Shown piece after piece: positions 1-11,356 of a stretch of 64,000 nt of DNA; the stretch's first letter is position 1; each line of letters starts with the position of its first letter. Location of the stretch: positions 32,231,395 through 32,295,394 of the forward strand of contig NC_135250.1 of the NCBI RefSeq assembly GCF_964204865.1, in the 5' to 3' direction. The position numbers and the translations under genes were made by a program. Under the pieces are notes generated by a model. It did no database searches. It saw only the letters and a list, made by a program, of their open reading frames with translations, and was not told the DNA's origin. This DNA is from Styela clava (taxonomy: Eukaryota > Chordata > Ascidiacea > Stolidobranchia > Styelidae).

Positions 1-1390
1 TATCTGTCACGAAATAATATAGTTTGACATTACAAAACCAAACACCAGGAAGATGCCGAAAATACCACGATCTTCCTTGAAAACCTGATTAGGACGGTGA
101 CCTTTCATTCTTAAATATATGAAAGTGAGTAATCTCGTGACGTGATGTATCCATCACTTTTAGTTTTTCACTGACTGAGGCCTGCAAGACTCAAAAGTTT
201 TTGCGGCCCACCCTGATCTAAGTTATTCGGTTCAAGTTTGGGGCTCAACCACCTTTTCAGACATAAAGTTATTGTACTCGTGATTATTTATCTTGGGATT
301 ATTACCTGTTATTTCCACTTGGGGGTGGAGTTTGCAGACTTGAGCGTTTTTTTCAGAGCGTGAAATATGTAATAGTGTTTTTCAACAAATATGAAGCAAA
401 ATTTATGCATAATGGAGCAGAAATATATTGCACTAGGCAACTGCACGGTAGAAATTGGAATCAAAATTATGCAAGCACTAAGAAGTTGAAAAAAGGCTAT
501 ACAAAAGAACATCATTTTTACATAACATTTATTTCAGCATTATTATTTGTTGGCCATCAGCGATATTTTGAAATTCTTGCGTGGTGTTGATTGAAAAGAA
601 GGGATGCTTCAAAGTTTTTATAAAAGTATAAAAAAACATATTGCCACGAAACCAGTTTCTGTTGATTAAAATATTCAATCCATGACAAATACGGGTATAT
701 TTACTTTGCATTAATTAGACTATAGATCAACATATTCCAGGGGGAAAGGTCAAGTGTGGCCCTCTGCATACGAGAGAATGTCACATGCCATGAAAAACAA
801 TTTGTTTTTATCGCCTGGAACTGTTTATGAAAGCAATTTACTTATTATGCGATCATCGACGACATGACGGTAATCAAAGGAGTGAATCTGAAACTTGATT
901 TCTGACTCAAAATAAAGTAGTAAACACTACAGCAGAACACTACAACAGAAATATGGCGTTATTAAAAATAAACGAAGAACTCCATGATTTATGATCCCGC
1001 GACAGATTAAACAAAACTTTATTTTAAAAGCAATAAATCGTTATAATTTGATTTATAACTTTCGGAAAATATATATAAACATTGCTATATCATAGTCCTA
1101 TTTTAAACGACCTAATACCAGTATTAACTCCCTAAATAAACACCTCTCCCCGATAGTGGGGAGGACGTTGTTACATTTTTGTAATTTTCGGTGGTGGTAC
1201 TGATTAATAAAGTCAGAAAGAATTTCAAACACCCCCGCCGCCGGCTGCGGCTGTCACATTGCTTAGCTCAAGCTGCTAATTTAGTTTAAACGATATTTTT
1301 TTAGTCCCAATATGGAAGCTGTACTTTACGTAAAACCGAAAGTTTCACTAGTCTGTAGATCTGGTGTACTAAATTACGGCCTAAAATTAC
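1..1390. other. No supported gene; AT-rich sequence
   Basis: I see no exon with good splice signals here. Near 1237-1258 there is a short GC-rich patch in otherwise AT-rich DNA. The next exon of the gene starting at 1429 could lie in this stretch or beyond the window's left edge, because that gene runs leftward. Confidence 0.4.
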
Positions 1391-1429
1391 CTCAGTTGAA
1401 GCAGGTTCACCAGAATTCGAAGTCGCCAT
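1391..1429 (-). CDS. Probable first coding exon of a minus-strand gene leaving the window
   Basis: An ATG at 1429-1427 sits in a strong start context (AAG before it, G after). It opens 13 codons, MATSNSGEPASTE, ending in phase 0 at a donor GAG|GTAATT. The upstream flank (1430-1765) is richer in CpG than its surroundings, as expected of a promoter and 5' UTR, and the start lies in an AAGATGGCG sequence that resembles a YY1 site, common at animal start codons. The protein cannot be identified from 13 residues. The MITEs in this window also carry AAGATGGCG, so chance or repeat origin is possible, although no MITE arm is visible here. Confidence 0.4.
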
Positions 1430-2526
1430 CTTGAAATGCTAATCACTAGGCAACGGCTGTGAGTTGATGCCATCTAGTGGCCTTTCAGATTTCAGCTCTG
1501 ACAACATAAACCAAACTCTGCCCTGATTAGTCGACGGTTCGTAGCGACGTCTTTGAAACGATTCCGCCCTTGTATGGAAACTTGCCATCGCGGCGTTTTT
1601 GATACCACTGTGAAGCAAAGGGAGTAGGTGAAGCCAAAAAGATAATAGCACGACTTTTTCTAATTTTGCGCAGTGATGCGATAAGTCTCTATTTCGTGCT
1701 CTTTGAAGGGTGATGGTGTAAAACGTAGGCGATTTCGAAATTTCACACGGCAGAATTGCTCTCAATTATAGATATGGAAAAACACCAATATAAGCTGTAA
1801 ATTGAAGTGTATTTTACCGTAAATTACGGAAATGGATTTTTTGGAAACTGAACTGAATGAAGAGCACAACCGCAGTTTGTTTGAAACTAATGTTTTATTC
1901 ACCGATTTTTTTTCATCTTTCTTTATACATGTTTGTGTGTGTAAATTGGGTAAACTGACCTATGTTTTTTTGTATTTCTAATTGTTTTTTAAACTTTATC
2001 AAAGGTTTTGCCAGTATTCCCATTTTCCTCAAACTTTTGTGTTTTCATTGTTTTGTGTATGTTTTTTTAGGGGAAATCAAAATAAACCTATATCTATTTG
2101 CCAAATTACGTTATCGAATATTCTATGTAGGCCTACTCGTGCGCTGCGACTAAGTTATGGTACGCCCTGACATGAGTGGATAAATCAGCTAGTAGAAAAT
2201 ATTTAATTTTGATTGAAATTGAAACTTCGTTCAGAGTGAAATATTTTGCGTATATTTGGAGAGAACTATTACTGAATAAGTTCATTGGCCGCCAAGTTAA
2301 TTGACAATCATGTTTTTTATCCTAAACAATTTTATTCGCATTTGTTGTGGCTCCACTCGAGTGGCGGTAAACGAAATAAGGGGAAACATAATGTGACAGA
2401 ACTGGGTGGTCCAAACCATGATACAAGAGCCGCGGAATCACCCGTTTGGCCAGCAGAACAGTTTCAGCGTACACTAGAGACTAGACCAGACATGGGCAAA
2501 AGAAGGGCCGGGGGCCAAATCGGACT
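1430..2526. other. Likely 5' flank of the preceding exon, then sequence without a gene
   Basis: The first ~340 bases are CpG-richer and may be the promoter of the exon at 1391-1429. The remainder is AT-rich, and its short open frames have no splice or family support. Confidence 0.3.
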
Positions 2527-2534
2527 CACTAAGT

Positions 2535-3664
2535 CAGTGTTTCCCAACCTTTTTTGGTCGCGGACTATTTTCACACCAGGGAAAATCTTTGCGGACTCAA
2601 CCTGCGTTAACTGTAAAACCGAACTCTGTGTGAAGGAGCAATAAAATGAAAGACAACAGAATGTTAACGAAGTCCGTTTATATTCCATATTTACAAAATT
2701 TAATCGAAACCATACCGAGGGTGCTCAGTCATTGAGACATCGAGAACTGCTCGCTCTGACAAACTCGAAAGATATTATGAGATCACTGGCTACAATTCGC
2801 TGACGAAAATCATAGGAAGGAATTTGCAACTAAAATTTTCAAATAAATTCATTTTGATTTTTGTCCTTATCGATCGTCTTCGTAAAATTTAAAAATTAAC
2901 AATATCTTTATGACTGGTTCCTGAATTCGCTGTCATTTTCTGTCTGTATCGAGTCTATGTCTTTTTTTGCCTCGAAACAAATCCTCCGAAATGTTGTTAC
3001 TGCGTATCCATTGAAATATGATAGAACTCATCTAATGGTATCTATATTCAAATTATTATATCCGCTCGGAAAATTTTGAAATGTTACATCTTTGTTAATT
3101 GTATTGGTGAATCGAATTTTACCAAATGGCCCACTGAAAAGATGTGAAATTCATGCGATATTGGCGCACAATAAGATCATTTAAAAATGTGGCAATGGTG
3201 TTACAGGAAACAAATAGATAAAAAAACACAAATATGACACTCAATCTTAACGGAAGCGAAAAGTACGAGTCAACTCGTGTTTTTGTCAGAAATCTGCGAG
3301 TCCGTTGTGCAATTTAAGTGTTTGATTCAGCGCGATTGACATGCTGTGTCCAAGTCACGTGTTACCCGGTATTCCAATAGTTTGCTGTTCGAGTAATTTT
3401 TCGAGTAATTATGGACTCGATTAATTTTATGTGAATGGACTTGAATTTTATGTTTTATTTAAATACTAACGTGAATCGTAACTTGGCTGGTACTTAAGTC
3501 TGGTAAAAACGTTTTCGCCCCCCGCAATGAATTTTGCGACACTGAAAAGGTTAGTGACCTATATTAAATATACTACTACATAACTTTCTAATTTGGTCGT
3601 TGCGGACTCATTCGAACGTTCTGCGGACTCATTTGAGACCGCGGACTCGGGTTGGGAAACACTG
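2535..3664. mobile_element. hAT-like DNA transposon (non-autonomous)
   Basis: The element opens with cagtgtttcccaacctt and closes with ggttgggaaacactg, an inverted terminal repeat of the hAT type. It is flanked by 8-bp duplications, cactaagt at 2527-2534 and cgctaagt at 3665-3672 (7 of 8 match), the size hAT elements produce. Near both ends 'gcggactc' words recur. There is no transposase frame in its 1130 bp, so it is presumably non-autonomous and moved by a related transposase. Confidence 0.75.
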
Positions 3665-4087
3665 CGCTAAGTAATTCGATATGGCCTGCTGCCACAACCA
3701 AACTTTAATGTTTTAGTTAAAAATAGCTCAAGAAATTTGTTGGGATTGCGGTTAAATTTAGTTTTGCCACGAGGTTTATTGTTTTTCTCTGTTGCTTTTG
3801 TAACACTATAAACATTGTTCATAAAATGCAACTGTAACGTCATACTTACATGGCCCACCAGTTTAAGTGGGCAAAATTTCTAGGCCCCTGATCCAAAAAC
3901 CGTGCCCACCCCCGGACTAGACCATTGGCAGATATTTGTAAACTCGGAGAATGAATTGTCTTGTGTGCAGACATAGTCAAGGAGATGAGTCGTGCTTTTC
4001 ATCTCAACTTTGCACCTGCAACTCACGGAGGAAAAACCATAGTGTTCAACGCCCTGATAAGTATTTTCTGTTACTGGAATTAAGATA

Positions 4088-4297
4088 CTACCGTAGTAGC
4101 CTATATGTACCACGTTAAGGTTAGGCCATATTTTTATTCAGATTTTCCTTATTTTAGTTCTATTACGAGTTCGGGGACTGTCTGTGATAAACAAGTGTAT
4201 ATACCCCTGTCCATAAGATTAATTCCCTTTACACAACTTGATGTAATATCGGCGAACAAAATTTGTTACCGCCATATTGGTAATCATGCTCCCGGAG
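4088..4297. mobile_element. Degenerate MITE, family A
   Basis: This diverged copy holds ggttaggccata, then the family's central block read backwards (agttctattacgagtt), and ends near a degraded 'gccatattggtaatcatgc' arm. Compare the clean copies at 58838-59060 and 63684-63909. Confidence 0.55.
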
Positions 4298-4730
4298 CGC
4301 CCATCGATGTATGTTTGTTCACAATGTTTGATTATGGCAATCATATGAATGTCAAAAGAAAAGTGGGAAAAACAGAGGGTTCAAAGCTAATTGGGAGGAA
4401 CTGCAGTGTTTATTGCGGGATCTGTTACTGAAATTAATGCTGACATTGAAACAGCAACCAAAAGCAAGATATAATCCTTCCAGTGAAAGGCAGTATACGT
4501 GAGCGGGACTCTGGAAATAAGCATTTTTAGTCAAATTCTGAATGATAGTTGGGTAGCCTGAGTGATTTTTAGTCAAAAAATAAATTAGACATCGCTATTA
4601 TATTAAATACGATAACAGATTCAGACAGTGGCGCAGACACCGAAGATTGAAAAAGTCGCTAATAACGCGTGCAATTGTATTTTGTTTAAATCGACGATCG
4701 TTTTTTGTCAGTGTGGCGTGTTATTCAGGC

Positions 4731-5902
4731 CAGGGGTGTGCAACCTTTATTACAGGATGGACAGATACAAGTAACTGGGTGAAGCCGCGGGTCGAACCTA
4801 GAAATTCTACCTACGAATGTCTCTGGATACGAAGAATTTGTTGTCCTATGTATTTTTCTGTTCTTTATTCTTCCCAGTTGTACCTTTTCTTATAATTATG
4901 AAGTAATATAATTTTAACATGTATTTGTTACGGATTTTAACTATTATCTTTATTTTAATTACAAATTATGTCCGGGTTTTGTGGGGGCTCAGATCGGATT
5001 AGGTCATTTTCCCGTGGAACGTGGATACAACGCATGTCACAAAATCGAGAACCAAAATTTTTTGTGTCTGCAACTATTAGAAAGTCTATATTAAAATGGT
5101 GAGACCCGCGGTTTCATCCAGTTATTTGTATCTGGCCCTCGTGTGTTAAAGGCTGCACACCCCTGATCTACACAAATGGCAGTCGTCTACGTGTTAGGTA
5201 TCTTGAACCCTGGTCGGATAATATGCGAAACGCCCGATACAAAATTCTGGAATGGCAATTAAGTTGAGTTTTGGTTACTCTACTTTTTACAGTTTTCAGT
5301 AATTAAATGAAGCATTTTTATAAACACTGTGAGACTAAAATGATATTATCACATTCGAAAATTACCAATTATTATTAATAATACTTACTGTAATGTAAAT
5401 GTAATGTCTGAAGCCAAGGTCTAAATAGAGTCTTAAATTTTGCCCCAGATGTTGAGATAATAAATTTTTGAAAAAAGTTTGAAATTATTTCTAAAATCGT
5501 ATGTCTACTCTATCGAATATCACCAATTCGAATATTTGATTCGATTCCTAATTACGAAATCTTTTAATTACAAAGGGGCTTCCGGGACGAATCTTTCCGG
5601 GTCCGTGCAGAAAAATTGAGTTAAAACGTATATTTTTAAAGAAAACTGCAATTCAAATTTATTGTCACACCGTCAAACTTTAATTTTTTTCTGTATTTTC
5701 TAACAGGATTTTACTAGCTAGTTTCCCTAATATGACAGGGTCACTCAGGTATTGATATAGGTTTTGCGACGCAAAGAGATTGAAATTGCTCGCACGCACC
5801 AGATTAACTGAAAACTCGTTTCGCGGGCACACCATTTCAAAATGAGCACTTCTACCCGGGCCGCACAATTTTTCTTCGCGAACCGCAGTTTGCACACCCC
5901 TG
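4731..5902. mobile_element. hAT-like DNA transposon with a nested or internal end
   Basis: The left end caggggtgtgcaa and right end ttgcacacccctg are perfect inverted repeats. Flanks are attcaggc (4723-4730) and atttaggc (5903-5910), matching at 7 of 8. A second right-type end (ctgcacacccctg) closes at 5165 without a matching duplication, so a related copy probably lies inside or the element was rearranged. No transposase frame is visible. A relic of the same family begins near 63562. Confidence 0.75.
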
Positions 5903-6001
5903 ATTTAGGCCGTAAACACTTCCACGTCAGTGTTTATTTCCCCTAAATTTTCTTCAACATAAATATATCTTTTGCCACGACAATGTTAACCGCGCATAAT
6001 T

Positions 6002-6225
6002 GCGTACTCCCGAAGTATGCGTACCAAGATGGCAGAGACCGGAACGTTGTATGTGTACCAGGACAGGGTTAGGCCATAATTTCAGGTACAAATACTACGG
6101 GAGTCACTTGGCTAGTCTCCGAACTAGTAAGAGAACTAAAATAGGGAAAATTGGAATAAAATTATGGCCTAACCCTAACCTGGTACACATAATTCACGAG
6201 TCCTCAGAATTGTGCATTCGGTGAA
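6002..6225. mobile_element. MITE, family A
   Basis: The left arm reads gtactcccgaagtatgcg followed by accaagatggcag. The centre holds ggttaggccataa and its inverse ttatggcctaaccctaacc, so the element can fold back on itself. The right arm is eroded near 'cacataattcacgag'. Confidence 0.8.
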
Positions 6226-7369
6226 AGGTATTATATTGATTGGTCGTAAGATGCTAAAGCCAATAAAGGAGTGAATACGCGATGCTAATTTGAAATCGGT
6301 AATATTCTCTCGTTATTCATTCCTTTAATTGCCTTTGAAAGTTTCCGTTATAAAAGGTTGGAAACGCGTCTTTTTTCCGTTTTGTGATGATATATAAGGT
6401 ATTTAATTCAATTCCAGTTTATATTCAATCAATTTTTCTGAGAGACTTTATAGCAGACTTAAGAGATTTTTCTGAAGACTATATCATAAAAATAATCTCG
6501 CGTGACAGCATTGCGATAGTGCAGCAAGTACAGGCCAGATTTGTCAAATTTATGTTTTGTTTGTGCCGAAACGCAGAGTCATACACGTTACTATGAAATT
6601 TATGTTTATTCACGTGACGACACAACTGGCATTGTTAAATACATTTGTGACGACAAAATTATTATTATGACGTTTAAAGTAATTGAACGTGATTGGTTGA
6701 TGTTTCACAGGCGGCCATTAGACTACGTTTCTGTCGTATAAGGTTGGTTTCTGTTTGGCAGCGTTGGAATATTTTTAAAGCTATACGAAACAGTCTTATT
6801 TGCATGAGATGTAGATAAAGGAAACTTTGTAGTTGCAGTAACCAGTAATATGTTGGGAATTATATGAGTTTACGGTACGGAATGGAATACGGATTGTAAG
6901 GAACTCGGGAGCATATTTGGAAGCCTCATCTCGACTCTGGTGAGTAGCTTAATTTATCCAGTTATTGTTTTCGCATTGCGGCTTCAACGAATTGGATCTA
7001 CGTTCGGATCACTCGGCTAAGCGCGTCATGGCCCCGTCTATTAACTCTATTATTGGCTAAGATTCCGTTGGGACTGTGATAATCTAAAGATAATTTCTTG
7101 TGTCGCGAGATCGTTTGTTCATAGATACTAGACTACAGTAAAAGATTGCGTACCCGTACTACTTCGTTGTGGCCACCGTGTCTATAAATTTGAGAATTTG
7201 TCTCTTGGTTTATACAATTAAAGTGGGCGGCGAAAATATATATTTGAATTTCAAGCGTTTTGATAATTTTAAAGTGATATTACTGTGATTGTGGAACACA
7301 AAAAATAAATTATTCGATGGAGGGAAATGGTCCAGTTAAATTATTGCCCACCGACACCATAGTAATTAG
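6226..7369. other. No supported gene
   Basis: AT-rich DNA with short open frames that lack splice signals or family resemblance. The stretch near 7000-7030 contains ggatcactcggct, a word shared with 5.8S rRNA, but the match does not extend. Confidence 0.35.
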
Positions 7370-7613
7370 GTTACTCCCAAAGTATGCGTACCAAGATGGC
7401 GGACGCCGGGACGTAGTATCTGTACCAGGTTAGGCCATAGTTTTAAGTACAAATACTACGGTAGTCAATTGGCTAGTCCCTGAACTCGTAATAGAACTAA
7501 AATGAAGTAAATTGGAATATAATTATAAATGACCTAGCCGCCTAACCATATCCTGGTACACATATATACTACGGTTCGGTGACCGCCATCTTGGTGAGCA
7601 TACTTCAGGAATA
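7370..7613. mobile_element. MITE, family A
   Basis: Both arms are readable: actcccaaagtatgcg, then accaagatggcgg on the left, and ccgccatcttggtgagcat, then acttcaggaatacc on the right. The inverted ggttaggccata pair is in the centre. Confidence 0.85.
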
Positions 7614-8796
7614 CCGTAATTAGCATCCAATAATAATCAACTCCATCAAATTTAGCTGTCTGCCAATATGTTATGCGTGTGTGAATCTCGGACATCGCTT
7701 TTCTGATAACAAATCGATTGTGCGTAAATCAGTGGTTTATCATAAATGTTGGCATCTTTGGATGTCGTTTTTCACTGAGCAAAACGATAATATATCCATG
7801 ACTTGTGACGAAAGCCTGTATGTTCAGGTCGCAAGAGGAGGATAGAGATTTGTAAATTTTTCAAAATGAAATATTCAAGCATTGGATGTGGTTTACTTTA
7901 TCACCCGTTAATGTTACTTTAGAATGGGCAGGAAATCACCTGTTTATCTTGTTGCATATCGTACGCATAAGAAGCGTCAGTCAATAAGAAATGTTTTTTT
8001 TTCGCTTTCGTTTTTTTTATATCAACTTATAGATTTAGGTACCTCATGAGTTATGTAATAAGCGGCAGCGGGATATACTATTGTTTAATGTCATGTCATG
8101 TTTATTTTCAATATATTGTGATATGGCTGTTTTTTCACTTTGATTTCTTATTTTTTGTGATGTTAATTTTCTTTCGTCGTCTTTCTATTTCTATTCTTCA
8201 TGATCACTGTACATTGTGTAATTGTTAAAATAATGCTAAGTTGCAACCTAGATTTGTAGGTAGTCGAGTAAGTATTCTATCCGAACAACCAACTTATTTC
8301 GTAGTGTAGTAGTATCGTTTTGAATATTGTACTTTGAGGTGATTCCAGATTTCTAATTATTGGAAACTATGTTATACATCGTTGTATCCTTGGTAATACG
8401 TTAATTCTCAATTCAAAATACATTTATCCTATATATCTTCGAATTTATATTCATATATTAAAAATGATTAATTCGCATAATACGCCGAAACATATTAAAA
8501 AGGATAAAACGCCCACTCCTCGTACATTTCTACATTACCTCACACTTCGAATTAACTGTTTGCTGCGTTCTCTTAGGCGAGATAAAACAAAAATAGTTTC
8601 ACCGGGAATGGAATCCATTGGTATATGTGTGGATTTTTTGCTTGTGCCATAACGTATTCACGAGTTCTTCACACAGCCAATCGAGTCTCATTTATCGAAC
8701 GGAGTGAAATGTTTCATAGTATTCTATTTTTATCTGCGAGAAGGTGTAAATATATTTTGTGCGCGTTTCGTACTTTGCAGTAGTTGGAATCGGCAC
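7614..8796. other. No supported gene; AT-rich
   Basis: Thymine-rich tracts give hydrophobic open frames such as the one at 8046-8228, but there is no splice context or domain. I see nothing further. Confidence 0.35.
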
Positions 8797-9001
8797 TGCA
8801 TAAGTTTTTGTACCAATATGGAGGTAACCAATTTTGTTCGCCTACTTTACACCAAGTGGACGGAAACCTATGGGCATGGGGTATATTCACTTGGCTAACA
8901 CAGCTATTCTCCGAACTCATAATAGAACTAACATAACAAAGGTAAATCGGAATAAAATTATGGCCTAACCCTAACGTATTACACAAACTACGGGAGTACC
9001 G
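8797..9001. mobile_element. MITE, family A (diverged)
   Basis: The left arm is weakened ('gtaccaatatggaggta'), the centre ttatggcctaaccctaac is intact and the right end ctacgggagtacc is intact. Confidence 0.7.
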
Positions 9002-10170
9002 TTAAATTAGCACGTAATGTTTGACCAATAATTATTCAGCCTGAATAGAACAGGAATAAAAATTGATGTTCCAGAGGTGGAATTGCTAAGAATTGATTTA
9101 ATATACATTGCACTAATTAGCTTATATTTCCTCATAATCAGAGACAAATTCGTATGCGGACCCGCGAGTAATTTTAACAATGCTAATTTGAAACCTATAA
9201 TGCACAAAAGGGTGTTAAATCAACTTATGTATACTTACTTAATTAACAGTATGTACAGTATTGTTGATGACGGCAACAGAGTGTGTTTTGGAATCTTTTG
9301 TAGAAAGTCCGTCCCGTTATGGTTGGAGTAAAGAATATCGTTCGCACTGAAAATTCAAATCCTTCTCAATCCTGACTGGGTAATAATTTTGTTATTTCAA
9401 AACGTGGCGACGGTGTTTTCCCGAACCTTAATTTTTGCATTAGTGACGGGGGCTTTCTACAAAAGATCCTCATTTTGTGCCCTAGGTAAAAGAAAATTAT
9501 TTCAATCTTACGATTAACAATGTTTATTATAGGTACAATTTTTATTTGTTGCAAGACTCATAAAACAAAATTTATGGTATTTTACTTCTCAGTGTGTATG
9601 ACATCGTTTCAATTTGTTAACGTGTATTTATTCCATATATAGCCAAACAAGATCGCCTTGCTGGAAATTTATTGGCGACTTTTTTTCAAAAATTTCCAAA
9701 ATGGGGTTCCCGGCTGCGTCACTGATTGAATCTACTCGTATGACCATGAAATTAAGTACGAAAAAGATAAAAGCAAGCCGGAAAGAGCCCAGAATCTCCG
9801 CTGATAGAATAGGCTTGCACAAGAGCAAACATGCAAAATTGCTGAGCTGTAAAACGCAGGGTACCGATATGACCGGTTATCAAAACTGCCAGTTAAATTA
9901 ATTAAGCAGGAGCTGCGGCAATCTTGCTTAAGTGCTTTATACTGTGTCTAATATTTGAAAATATGTTCACTAAACTACCGAAGGCCCCAGTTACAGATTA
10001 AAAATGGCTTGTTCATGGGAATAGTTGCTTATGCGAATGGTTCTCATAATTAATATGCGCGTTGGATGACGGAGAAATTGTGAAAAATTGGAACGATCCA
10101 CGCGCGAATAAGCTGCTTCCGTGGAAACTAAACTTTAAACCAGACATTTGAATAAACGCACGAGGAAAAT
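9002..10170. other. No supported gene
   Basis: A minus-strand frame at 9628-9828 has a hydrophobic stretch and ends in FQQGDLVWLYME, faintly like the C-terminal end of LTR-retroelement integrases. One short phrase is not enough to call it. Confidence 0.3.
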
Positions 10171-10174
10171 CTCA

Positions 10175-10440
10175 TTCAGACCAGTAAGAATACGCTCGCC
10201 GCCACCTCACCTCCGAATCCCATGCAGGGATAATTATATGCGAGAGGATTGCTCGACTCCTGGCCCACGTAGGGTGATTCACATAACAATATTTCAATTA
10301 CTGTTTTCTCGACCATCAAGTCCATGCTTCCGAAAACAAGTAACTGTCTACATAATCCCATACCCGGCATGAACTGGTAACCGGATTAGAGGCCGTGGTT
10401 GTTATCGGCTTTTCTCTTACCCGATATGTAAATCCTGTCC
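10175..10440 (+). mobile_element. tRNA-derived SINE, 5'-truncated copy
   Basis: It matches the body of the SINE at 14708-15060: aagaatacgctcgcc, cgagaggattgct, accatcaagtccatgcttcc, ggtaaccgg and the gatatgtaaatcct tail. The promoter A box and the GGTTCGAA part of the B box are missing. Confidence 0.75.
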
Positions 10441-11164
10441 CATCTTACATAGGCTCAAAAACTAACTATTTTTTCAGGATTGTAGCTAATAAGCACTGAA
10501 TGGAAAAAGCGATATATAAAAAAAACAGTAAAAGATATTTCACTCATGATACAAGATACGAGGAAGGATAAGCGATGATGCGGAATGCAAGTATTGAATA
10601 GAAAAAGCTCACGAGCCTAACAGATAAGCGGATATAAAATTATCGCACAATAATATGGGAGCTCAATAAACTGTATTACTGATGAATGCCATAAGTTGAC
10701 GTCAATTTGCATATGTGTTTACAGTGAGTATGATGAAACAATATTTTTAATCGAAACGAACCCTTTTCTGTAAATTCACTTGGGATTTATTCTATCTCAA
10801 AATATTCAGTATGTGATAAAGGTCTGAGAGAAGTTAATGTGAGCAATGAATAGTTGTGCAAATACATATCCTAATGGGATACAGAGCAGAGTAGAAGATC
10901 CACATTGTTGAATGGAAACTTTAACGAGATGTGCTTTGATTTGTTAATAAAAATAAACCCACTATTTGCGGCTTTGTTAACTGCAAATATGTTGAAAAAT
11001 ATGTTTCAATGCCAAAACGAAATTGTGAGGAGAAGATTTACAAGAGAAAGTAGGGTAGAACACAAATTAAAGTCCGGATTTGCTCAGTTCATTTGGATGC
11101 AAGAGAGATGCATATGAATGTATTAATGGCTTTCAAGGATTGTTCGATTCATTGTTTGTGGATT
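10441..11164. other. Intergenic sequence past the 3' end of the LRR gene NLR-B
   Basis: I see no exon. On the minus strand this is downstream of the NLR-B stop codon, so its 3' UTR should lie in the right-hand part. Confidence 0.35.
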
Positions 11165-11356
11165 CTAGTCGACAATGAACTCAACCCCGGTATCAGCAAT
11201 CAATGCTTTGAATCTTTCCAACTGATCCTTGTTGAGGTTGCAACCTTCCATCTTCAATGTTTCAACCTGACATTGATGAACAATTTCACTGATGGTAGTT
11301 AATCCTTCATTTCCGAGTTTGCTGACTTTGTTTTGATTCAGATTCAGGAGCTTTAT
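11165..11356 (-). CDS. NLR-B terminal LRR exon
   Basis: The acceptor is attttcag|ATAAAGCTC in phase 0. The 63 codons contain two LRR units (LLNLNQNKVSKLG and LKMEGCNLNKDQL) and finish GVEFIVD then TAG. The repeat pattern and open frame make this the best-supported exon of NLR-B. Confidence 0.75.
   Translation of the reverse strand: MKLLNLNQNKVSKLGNEGLTTISEIVHQCQVETLKMEGCNLNKDQLERFKALIADTGVEFIVD

Noticed and set aside
6170..6185. Telomere-like ccctaaccct words
   Set aside because: They belong to the MITE centre and are not tandem arrays.
7000..7030. 5.8S rRNA-like word ggatcactcggct
   Set aside because: Only about 13 bases match and the flanks do not continue as 5.8S, so it is chance or a tiny relic.
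9628..9828. LTR-retroelement integrase end (FQQGDLVWLY)
   Set aside because: One short phrase only, with no upstream integrase or LTRs.
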